From Channallabes apus (Eukaryota > Chordata > Actinopteri > Siluriformes > Clariidae), in assembly GCA_030522415.1 (NCBI GenBank), contig CM060127.1:1965114-2029113 (forward strand): a stretch of 64,000 nucleotides of DNA, written 5' to 3'. Every line of letters begins with the position of its first letter. Positions within the stretch are counted from its first letter, which is position 1. Made by a program: the position numbers and the translations under genes. Below, one piece after another: positions 32,135 through 44,100 of this stretch. The notes beneath the pieces are model-generated. The model had not been told where the DNA came from, did no database searches, and saw nothing but the letters and a program-made list of their open reading frames with translations.

Positions 32135-35100
32135 CTAAAAAATGCAAAGGGAAAAATAATAAAAATCTAACTAAAAATAGTATAACAAAATTTATATATA
32201 AATGAGTGGTAACAACTGGATAAGGTGATGAATCATAGGCAGAAAAAATACACACTGTGTTAATCATCGGCATTAAGACTATTACTGTAATAACAACCAA
32301 CAGCCTTTACAAACACCCTGAAAGCAAAACATCTCATTAGCTCATTAATATTAGCAATAGACAGTTAACTGTTAACAATAGTCATTAACAGCAGTGATGG
32401 TTGTGTGTTGTGTTTCACAGTTTATCACCATCGCGGTTATTTGCCAATTGCGATAACAGGTTGTAGAGGAAAGTACATTTGATTGGATATGAGGGTCGTT
32501 TAACAAGGTTACAAGAGGTACACATACGCTTCCAGAAACTTCTGCAGTCCCTCTATACGCTTGTTCAGCTGCAGTGCGTTGCTGAGGCTGAAGAAAGGGT
32601 TAGCAGGAGGAAGTTTTGGCAGCTGGCTGAAGACACAAAGGAACAGCATAAACAGGCAGAAGGGATTTACACAAAGTGCAGCATTTGCATCGCATTCGTG
32701 CTCTCAAGAGATAAAGATAAAACAAAAGAGAGCTGAAATCTTCACTGGAAATCTGCACCATGTTGTGACACTGCAACATGGTGTCTGTTAATGGGTTGAT
32801 GATGTGACATTCGGTTTGACTGTTATCTCTATAACATGCTGAAATGCTGCTGGTCCAAATAAACCAGTCAGAAGTGTTACATTTACATTTAAGCATTTGG
32901 CAGACGCTCTTATCCAGAGCGATAATACATTAGATGTAAAGAGCACTTACATTTTTATCTCATTATACATCTGAGCAGTTGAGGGTTAAGGGCCTTGCTC
33001 AGGGGCCCAACAGTGGCCACTTGGTGGTTGTGGGGTTTGAACCTGGGATCTTCCGAACCGTAGTCCAATGCCTTAACCACTGAGCTACCCCTGGCCCGTG
33101 TTAGAAACTGGTGTAAGCTATTTAGTCCTCCAGAGGGGATCAGGCAGACTTCGGCTGCACCTTTTAGATCAGCTGACCGCTTCACTTCTTACGCTGACAC
33201 GCCCATCACTCTGGAATAGGCTCAACCTGGACACATCAGGTCACATGACCTTTTCCCGTAGTCCAGTCTTTATGCTCCCTAGTAAACGGAAGACTTTTTT
33301 TCTGATGCTTCTCACTAACAAGTGGCTTCCTCATGGACACACAGCTGTTTAGTCCTAATCCTGTGAGTTGTCATCACATTGTGTGAGTTAGGAAATGTTC
33401 TTCCTTTGACTGTTAAACATAGCTCAGATTTCTATTGGCCATTTTTTACCATGCAACTTCACCAAGTGTTAAGTGATCACAGTTATTTATGATTTCTTTC
33501 CTGACCTCGGTTCTTCTGTGGAGTTCTGTGTGGAGTTCAGCTCTATACTTCCAGGGTTTAATAATATGTGGGAAAGTTCTTAACCCAATTCCAGTCATTT
33601 CTCCTTAGTTGTTGTCTTTGCTTGATTCCAGCCCAACATTTGATCTTTTAAACATTAACATCTTGTCCAGGACCACGGAGCACATCTCTGGGTTGTTTAA
33701 GAAATGAGAAGCTCCTCACTGCATAATTTAGGATTAAAATAATTGTTTCCAGTTATTTTAGTGTAATTAACTGTTGCCACATATTAATTACTGCAGTAAT
33801 TATTTAATCCACGTTTCTTAAGACTTTGCTTGTTTAAATCCAAACTGCAATTTTTTTTGGCAAGGCAGTGTATGTTCATTAAATATAAAAAAAATTGGGA
33901 TCTTTTAAAAATTTTAAGCAAAGATAGTACCCTGGAGATTACTCACACGAGAAGAGCATTGTCCTGCAGTCTCTGACGGAGCCACACAAACTCACTGTAT
34001 CTCCTTCTCACACAAGAGGTCTTCTTCTGGAAACACATGCTGTTGGTCTGCGCTCAAAAAGCAGGACATAAAAACACATTGCTTAGACAGACAACAGTAA
34101 CGAGTCATAAAATATTTGCATGTTTTCAGACATTAAATTACGGTTATACAATACATGTTCAAGGACTATTCAAGTCCATAACACACAACAAATAATATGT
34201 CCTAATAATAATGATATCATGTACTGTGGACTGACATGTTCTGCTGTGCAAAAGTATTCTACCTGACTACCAAATTGCTACTGTATATAAAAACATTTAA
34301 AAGATTTGATATGTTCACATTTTTTGACTGGGACTTTGTAATCTACTGTATATAGGACTCTGTACAGCAATTTGGTTCTATATAAATAAAATGTCCTTCC
34401 TTCCTTCTGTGTGTCTTCTTCTTCTTTGTCTTTCGGCTGTTCCCTTTCAGGGGTCGCCACAGCGAATCATCTGCCTCCATCTAACCCTATCCTCTGCATC
34501 CTCTTCTCTCACACCAACTAACTTCATGTCCTCTCTCACTGCATCCATAAATCTCCTCTTTGGTCTTCCTCTAGACCTCCTGCCTGGCAGTTCCAACCTC
34601 AGCATCCTTCTACTGATATATTCACACTCTCTCCTCTGAACATGTCCAAACCACCTCAATCTGGCCTCTCTGACTTTATCTCCAAAACATCTAACATGGG
34701 TTGTCCCTCTGATGAACTCATTCTTGATCCTATCCATCCTTGTCACTCCCAAAGAGAACCTCAACATCTTCAGCTTTTCTTCAGTGCCACTGTCTCTAAG
34801 CCGTAGAGCATCGCTGGTCTCACCACTGTCCTGTACACCTTTCCTTTCATTCTCGCTGATACTCTTTTATTGCACAACACACCTGAAACTTTTCTCCACC
34901 CACTCCAACCTGCCTGTACTCGTCTCTTCACCTCCTTTCCACACTCTCCATTGCTCTGGACTGTTGACCCTAAGTACTTAAAGTCCTGCACCTTCTTCAC
35001 CTCTGCTCCCTGTATCCTCACCGTTCCTCTTGGGTTCCTCTCATTCACACACATGTATTCAGTCTTGCTGCGGCTAACCTTCATTCCTCTACTTTCCAGA

Positions 35101-38100
35101 GCATACCTCCACCTGGTCTCCTGAAAGACCAGTGTAAGGAAATCATTATAAACAATACAAACCCTAATACTGCCTTTAAACATTTATAGCCTTATTAACA
35201 TTGTACCAAATTGTTGTTTATAACTGGGATAATTTTACCTTGCTTATCTGAATTAGTAATAAAACTCTTTGTGTTACAGTATACAGGTCCTTCTCAAAAA
35301 ATTAGCATATTGTGATAAAGTTCATTATTTTCTGTAATGTACTGATAAACATTAGACTTTCATATATTTTAGATTCATTACACACAAACTGAAGTAGTTC
35401 AAGCCTTTTATTGTTTTAATATTGATGATTGTGGCATACAGCTCATGAAAACCCAAAATCCCTATCTCAAAAAATTAGCATATTTCATCCGACCAATAAA
35501 AGAAAAGTGTTTTTAATACAAAAAAAGTCAACCTTCAAATAATTATGTTCAGTTCTGCACTCAATACTTGGTCGGGAATCCTTTTGCAGATTCTTGTGTC
35601 TCTCAACTTTCTCTTCACAATATCCCACAGATTCTCTATGGGGTTCAGGTCAGGAGAGTTGGCAGGCCAATTGAGCACAGTAATACCATGGTCAGTAAAC
35701 CATTTACCAGTGGTTTTGGCACTGTGAGCAGGTGCCAGGTCGTGCTGAAAAATGAAATCTTCATCTCCATAAAGCTTTTCAGCAGATGGAAGCATGAAGT
35801 GCTCCAAAATCTCCTGATAGCTAGCTGCATTGACCCTGCCCTTGATAAAACACAGTGGACCAACACCAGCAGCTGACATGGCACCCCAGACCATCACTGA
35901 CTGTGGGTACTTGACACTGGACTTCAGGCATTTTGGCATTTCCCTCTCCCCAGTCTTCCTCCAGACTCTGGCACCTTGATTTCCCAATGACATGCAAAAT
36001 TTGCAACCTGTAGCCCATTTCCTGCACACGCCTGTACACGGTGGCTCTGGATGTTTCTACTCCAGACTCAGTCCACTGCTTCCGCAGGTCCCCCAAGGTC
36101 TGGAATCGGTCCTTCTCCACAATCTTCCTCAGGGCCCGGTCACCTCTTCTCGTTGTGCAGCGTTTTCTGCCACACTTTTTCCTTCCCACAGACTTCCCAC
36201 TGAGGTGCCTTGATACAGCACTCTGGGAACAGCCTATTCGTTCAGAAATGTCTTTCTGTGTCTTACCCTCTTGCTTGAGGGTGTCAATGATGGCCTTCTG
36301 GACAGCAGTCAGGTCGGCAGTCTTACCCATGATTGCGGTTTTGCGTAATGAACCAGGCTGGGAGTTTTTAAAAGCCTCAGGAATCTTTTGCAGGTGTTTA
36401 GAGTTAATTAGTTGATTCAGATGATTAGGTTAATAGCTCGTTTAGAGAACCTTTTCATGATATGCTAATTTTTTTGAGATAGGGATTTTGGGTTTTCATG
36501 AGCTGTATGCCACAATCATCAATATTAAAACAATAAAAGGCTTGAACTACTTCAGTTTGTGTGTAATGAATCTAAAATATATGAAAGTCTAATGTTTATC
36601 AGTACATTACAGAAAATAAAGAACTTTATCACAATATGCAAATTTTTTGAGAAGGACCTGTATATAGTAAACAAACGTCATGTAAAATTGAGAGTAAATT
36701 AAAGTTTAAGACTCAGACAATGAAATCCCAACGCCAGTGCTTATTTGAATGGGTTGAACTTGCCATGAAAAAGAAATGAAAGTTAACGCAGCGTTAAGGC
36801 AGACAGATGGAATTTGTCCTTACATGAAGACAGATCTCATAGTCGATGTGAGTGCGCCAGTAATCCTCTCTGTGGAGTTGGGGATCACGTATCCATACAT
36901 TTACAAATTCCTGCAACACATTTGCAAAAGAAACGTGACAAATCCTCACAACACCATAAAAAAATTATCATCCTCTGTTTCTAAGTGAAAACTTTAGCAG
37001 GCATTTGAAAGTGCATGTTTAAATATTACTGAAATAAGTTATTAACAAAATTGAACTGTACAGTAGTTTGCCTGAAACGCCATCCCTAGTACACTGTATG
37101 GTCAAACCATTGTGACCATAACACCTGACCATCACACCCATATATGGTCTTTCCAAAGGGTTTCCACAAAGCTGAAAGCATGTAATATACAGAACGTCTC
37201 CTGTAGTGTTACAGTTCCCCTTCAGTGGAGCTTAAAGAAACTAAATGTATCCTTATCCAGACGACGCCCCTTGTGAGACATAGTGTGTTAGGAGTGTGTT
37301 GGAGTCGAGGAACTCGAGTGTCCTGCACAGAGCCCTGACTAAACTCAACCCCATGGGGAGGAACTGGAACACCGACCCGGCCTACTCACCTCCTGTAACA
37401 TCACTGCCTGACCTCACTTCATTCAGCTCCCGTAGCTGAATGGAGGTAAATCCCCACAAACCTGCTCCAAATGGTCTCGTATTCACAACTTTCTGTAACT
37501 AAAATCTGAGAAAGATTTAGATGCTGAATGCTTTCCCACGTTCCAAAAACATGCTATTAAAGTTCTGGGATACAGTGGCAGATATTATAGTACAGTAATT
37601 GAATAGCTTCCAGAGTCAGTTCCAGAATTAATGGCACTCCCCTGACACCCACACCCTTACTGAAACTGTTTCCAGGTTGGAGGCAGAAAAATTGTTTAGA
37701 AAGTCTTAGTGCTGAATCATTTAGATTTACAAATGAAACTAAACAGCCCAAGTCTATCTCACTGTGACATTGCTCCTGTACACAAAGCAATAAGTCTGTA
37801 AACATATGGCTTTCCAAGGTTAATGTGAGAACTCAAATTGCCCAAGTTTGTGTTAATGCCCATGGTTTTGACATGGGCACATATGGGAATGATGGTCCGT
37901 TGTACTTAGATACAGTTGCTGATGCAGTTAATCTTCTGTATAATTGTTATAATGCATATTTTCCCCAAGTAAAAGTGAGCAGAGGCAACAATTTCTCAGA
38001 AGTTCCCACAGTTTAGGTCATGCAGAAGACAGCAGAACATTCAGGTTCATGGCAACGAATATTAAAAGGATGTGCCAGAGAGGAAAAGAAAAAACACTTT

Positions 38101-41100
38101 TCTGTCATCTATCCATCAATGTGCCTTAAATGTTTAAATGTTACTAGAAGATTCTACTAGAATCAGATCATATGGTGAGATGAGACATCATAAAGCTTTT
38201 ATTTGAGACCCCTAAATGTGGATTTGGCATAAAAACAAGAATATTAGAATTTAATCATCACTGTTAGCAGTGGCAGAGGGTCTACTGTACGGCTTTTCAA
38301 TAGGAATCCCAGGTTACTGACCTTTGAACTAATTTCTATAAACCCTTTTTTTGGGTGTGGGGGGGGGGGGATTTCTTTTTCATCAGAAATCCTTAGGGAC
38401 ATTAATAAAAGCTTCAATTCCACACCAGCATTTTCAAATCAAAAGGAAAAACATAGCTACACTGTAAAAACAAGTCCTAAATTTACGGAATATAACTTTC
38501 AAATTTTATAGTAGTTTTCCTTTTTTTTTAAAAAAACTACATACAAATCTCTGTAAAATTACAGACATTATCTGTAAATTACGAAGTCGACTGTTTTTTT
38601 AAGTATTATTTTTCAATATTGAAAAATTACCTTTTTTTCAAATTTTTAACAGTAAAAATACCATATTTTTTTAACTGTGTTTTTTCTGTTTTTGTAAATT
38701 ACGTGTAACTTTATGTAAAATTATAATAATATAATATAATAATAAATTGTAATTAAATACAAAACTCATTAGATAAAGGTTAATGTCCATACAAAAAAAG
38801 TATTGTTTTCTTTGTAATTTTGAGGTAAATCATATTAGTTTTATAATACTTTGATATTTAAGTTCTAAGATGCAAGTTTAGCATTTTTTATGACTTTTTA
38901 AAAGATTATTCTTACATTATCACTTACATCAGTGGTTCTCAAACTTTTTCTGTCATTCCCCACTTAAGGGGGTGAGCGAATTTTCAAGCCCCACTTGTCA
39001 ACAAAATAATAACAAAATCGGCCAAGTTTACTGTTTATTGAAATATCAATTCCTGAACCAATACGATCAAACACCACCAAGTTAAAAACAGATAAAATAC
39101 ACGTGCAATTGTTACAAGGCTTACGTTGTCACTTATCTTTGCAAAATTGACCCCATGTTTATTAGCTGATCAGCAATCGTTTGTAGTTTTTTTGCACTGG
39201 CCAATTCTGTATGTAACTTTGAATGAAGCCATTTGTGCTTTGCTGTCCACTGATTCAGATGTTACCATGCGATTATCCTGCTGTCTGTATTCTGCCAGCT
39301 TTCTTTCAAAGACGTCCAGTGGTTTATTAACGTGACTGCCATGTGATGTCTCTAAGTGTCTTCCTAGTTTGTTGGGTCTCATGCAGTCTGCTGCCAGCAG
39401 TTTAAGACACAAAACACACACGGGTCTCTCTTCTGCCCCCACCATCACCACCATGAATCCAAGCTCAAGATGGGCTTCATTAGGGGTGGGTGATATAACC
39501 AAAATCTTCTATCACGGTAGAAGCAATTTTCTAACTCAATAACGATATATTTCACAATATAGCAATCTGTATCTGAAAATGCATAAATAAAAATGAAAAC
39601 ACAAAGAAATTGTTTTACATAATTAAATTTTTTATGTAATTTTATTTAAACTGTGAATTGCTGAGGTTTGCTACATTTTTTTTACTTTGGCCATATTCGA
39701 TTGGATGTTTGTATTTCAGATGATAGAAAAGGTTTGACGTGTTTCCACCACTTGTTAAAACAGTGCACTTGTGTACCTTCTAAATCACGTTTATCTCATT
39801 CGTATCACTTTTCTTATACCCAAACTAATTCCACAACACAGACGAGGCACTTTTTTTCTTTACAATCTCCTCGTTTTTCGTCACATGTAACTAAACTCAC
39901 TGCTGCTGCAGCGTCTTCTTCCAGTGTCGAAGTGTATGTGAAGCCAAACACATCAAAAGTGGGACGAAACTGCGGCACCCGATTGAACCAAATATCTGCG
40001 CAAATACAGCGCAGCGCGACTATCTGGATAGCGCAGTGATGATCTGGTTTATTTGCGCAGCCCGGTGGCTCGCGCAGCGCCGCTCGAATAACAAACCTGC
40101 GCGACCCACTGTTTTTTATTTAAAATGTCAGGACTGTTTAATATTGTTTCCGCCTTGCCATGCCTGGTTTGTACGTGCGCATCCCAGCGGGGTAAAATGT
40201 ATTTTGATGGTCGGCGCGGTTTATTTCTGTCAGAGTCGCGCAGCGCTGCCCAGTGGCTCGCGCAGGTTTGTGATTCGAGCAGCGCTGCTCAAGTTTGTCC
40301 GACGTTAAACCGTTATTGTTCCACTATGGTTCCACTTTTTCTCCCGGCCCACAACTGATGTTACTTGTATTAATGATCCATTTATTTGTGTGTGATTGTT
40401 TAGTTTTGAGCGTACGCTCTTCATTATCAATAAAGAAAAGCATGAATTAGAATAGATACTTTCCTGTTATTTTCCACTAATTTCCTCCCGTTCATTGCGC
40501 CCCACCTGTCATGTCTGTATTCCCCACTAGTGGGGCGCGCCCCACACTTTGAGAACCACTGAATGTAGGCTATAGTATCTGCTTCAGGCCTTCAAAGAAT
40601 GTGAAGAGAATTTAGGAGACTAATACTTATCAGGTGGCACGGTGGTGTAGTGGTTAGCACTGTCGCCTTGCACCTCCAGGGTCTGGGTTCGATTCCCCGG
40701 CCAGGCTCGATTCCCGTCTCTGTGTGCATGGAGTTTGCATGTTCTCCCCGTGCTTGGTGGGTTTCCTCCGGGTACTCCGGTTTCCTCCCACAGTCCAAAG
40801 ATATGCAGATTAGGCTAATTGGCTTTCCTAAATTGCCCATAGCGTGTGATTGGGTGTGTGTATGTGTGTGCCCTGTGATGGATTGGCACCCTGTCCAGGG
40901 TGTACCCCGCCTAGTGCCCGAAGTCTCCTGGGATAGGCTCCAGGTCCCCCGCGACCCTGAATACAGGATTAAGCGGTATAGAAATGAAAAATAATACTTA
41001 TCAAAAATATATATTTGTATTACAGTTGTTCTGAAATATCACCATGGCAATCTAGCCATCAGCTTTCTTAATGCATTCCTGCATATTCTGACACAAGGAT

Positions 41101-44100
41101 AATGTATTGTGGCGTGGGCGGGCCAGCGGCTGACGACCGTCATGCTTTGCGGGGGTTTTCTCTGTGTCTACCATGAGAGAGAAGGGTGTTTGGGTTAGTG
41201 GCTTCGGCCAAGTTGGGTGCGTGTTATGTGTGTGTGCTTGACCTGTGTATGTGTGCTTGTGCTGTGGTAATAAACTACTCCCCAGCCATTTGCATTGGGG
41301 AGCAAGTAAGCTCACTCGTACTCCAAGATCCCTGCTAGCGTCGAAAAACGCTACAGTATTTACTGTGTAGCTGTTTTAAAGCATCGCTTTAAGTTACATT
41401 TTGATATTTAGCTTGTATTAGGGGAACTATGGTATCATTTTTGTACCAAAAACGTTAGAGTAAACTCCACTGACTCTCCGCTTAAATGCCACAGCCAATC
41501 AGAAGCCGGAGGCGGGAACATTCTAATCTTGTTTCTGATTGGCTGATCAGCAGCCGGAGGCGGAGATATTCTAATTACCTCTTCATTACTGGCGCGTTTA
41601 AATAAGCGCGCGAGTGAGGGCGGGACCTGATGCGGAACACGCCTACGCTTATTGCTCAGGTACAGACGTAACGTGATATGAACCAGCCAATGGGAAACAG
41701 GCGTCCTTCAAATGTTTAGCGCGCGCAGGGGTGGTGTGACTCAGCAGCCGGTAAACGGGTGTGTGTAAATTCAGAGGAATGAAGACACGCTGCTGAGCTA
41801 CAGGTGAGGAGGAAAGCAGTCTCTGAGGGACAGAGGAGAAGACTCTGAAATGTAAAATACCTGCAAGCTCAAGAGACAATGACGGTAAGATATTTTTTTA
41901 TTCTTATTTTAATTCTTATTGTTGTTGCTGTAAACAAAGCTCATTTATTAATACTGCCACGTTTTTCTTTTAAATCTAAGATCTTAATGTGTTCTTTTCT
42001 TCTCTCTTCCAATCCACCCTGATCCAGGTCTTTACTGCCTGTTTGGAAGAAGATCTTTCTTGGATACACTGGACCGTCCATTTTGACATTTTGGTACGTT
42101 TTAGATTTGACTTAATTGCACTAAGACATTAGCATTCTGAACTAAAAGTTTAAGTTATTTGTACACATACATTATATAAGAACAATAGAGTTAAAAAGGG
42201 ACCACTTTGTACTATATTTGTAATAAAGTTTCCAATCCAACTTTAATTGGAACATTGAGAATATTATGAAGAAATGAACAATTTCAAACAGGTTGTTAGT
42301 CAAGGATATTTCACAGCAATGTTTAAGTTTGTGAGAGAGAATGTTTCACTGTTATAGCACAATAGTCTAAACATTTCATTGTTTTTCATTTTAGGATTTT
42401 ACTGTAATGCTATAAAACTGAACTTATTTTTACTGTATTTTGCATCATACCTGTACTATACTGTGTCAGTTACAGTATACAGACTTTTTTTTTTTCACAA
42501 ATATTGTAATCTTGAGTTTGTGTTAACACTTTATTGAACATGTGTATTCATAGGAATTTATGAAAAGAAAAAGTTAAATATCAGGGGTTTTGTGTTATTG
42601 CTTTGTTTGAAGGTGTTTGATCTTCAATTTATGAACAATCTGTAAATAACAGTGTTTCCCTGCTAAATGCCTAATGCTTTTGCTTTATTGAAGGTGTTTG
42701 ATTGTAATAATTTTGGAAAAAATCTGTAAAATAATGGTGTTTCACTGCTAAACATATAGTGCTGTTGCTTTATTGAAGGTCTTCAATCGTATAAATTTAG
42801 CAAAAATCTGTAAAATAATGGTGTTTCACTGCTAAACTTCTACTGCTGGTCGTTTAATGAAGGTGTTTAATCATATATATTTAGGAAAAATCTGTAAAAT
42901 AACGGTGTTTCTCTGTAAAAGATAAAATAACAATTTCTGTAAATTTAATGTTTTTGAGCATAATATGAACTAGAGTATTTTATCTTAATTTTACGGTTTT
43001 TGTTTGGCAGCCATGCCAGTCATTTGACTGGGTTTTTTTACGCTTTTTTTTTTTACAGTGTAGAAATCAATCACTGACAGTATTGAATTGTTTTATTATG
43101 TTTTATATATGTTATCATTAAGTATTTTACTATTATTTTCTCATCTATTTAATTCCAAAAACCATGAAATCCATATTTATGTAATTTGTTAATTTAAAAG
43201 CTGTATAGCGTTTTACTTGGTCCTAGTTAACTGAAAACTTTGCGTCTGGGCTAAACAGGACAGACCACAAGACTCTGGAGAGATGAAGTGGTGTCAGACT
43301 CCTCCCTTAGTATTTTGCAATCTCATCAAGCGTTGATGGGATTACACAACTTAACTACTAAAACATTTTACTGAACTCCGTTTAACACTATCTTCACCAA
43401 ATAATACATAAGCAGCAGATCATGCAAAGCATAAGTAATAGTACAGCAAACCAATGCAGTACAAACCTAATACTGTAATGCATAGCTTGTTTCTTAAGAT
43501 GTTAATTATCTGGTTTATACTGATTAAAATAAACAACAACAATGGGTTGGATTTATTAAAAAGAAAACTCACATAATTTTACTCACATAAATCACTTGGC
43601 CAACATATACTGAGATAAACTTGAACTATGTACTAAAATAAAACTCCTGGAGAAACACTTATTTAAACTTATGGTTTTAAATTTGCAATGCATACATTTT
43701 CTTCATCATACTACAATAAACAGACACTTTTACACAAATCTGTGAAACTTAAATTAAGTCACTATAAACCCATCCCTCGTGCACATAAAAAAACTGACAA
43801 TGCATAATATGTGCCTTAACTCTGAAGAAGTATTAATAACTAAAGCATTGATCAGCCTGCCTATGACTGTAAAACACCACAACATTGTTACTGTATAACA
43901 AAGAAGCCAAAAGATATCTGTATGCGATCTTCTAACAGTTTCAGAACAGGAACATAAAAGAACATAATGAAATTGATAAAAGTATCATACATTCAAGTGT
44001 AACTTTTATACAGAAAAAAATAAAATAAATGAAAACATTGAAACTGCCGTTATAAGGAATCAAAAGTACCTTCTTTAGGACACTCCCCATGTCTCTCATG

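Larger units (their letters stand above)
38460..43060 (+). mobile_element. CACTG-ended DNA transposon, copy 2 (snx10 intron 2)
   Basis: 4601 bp. Ends CACTGTAAAAAC (38460) and TTTTACAGTG (43060); TA duplications at 38458-38459 and 43061-43062. Sequence matches copy 1 (5195-16174) in reverse at both ends and in the centre. It carries its own later insertions, all missing from copy 1: a hAT (38930-40561), a SINE (40633-40991) and a solo LTR (41108-41355). It lacks the LINE nest of copy 1. No transposase frame; it holds a promoter-exon cassette. Confidence 0.85.

Noticed and set aside
39668..40358. Plus-strand frames of 90-123 aa
   Set aside because: They lie inside the hAT remnant on the opposite strand to its transposase and show no domain.
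42600..42960. CRISPR-like spaced repeats
   Set aside because: Spacing is regular but repeats and spacers are both diverged tandem units of a transposon end in a vertebrate genome.
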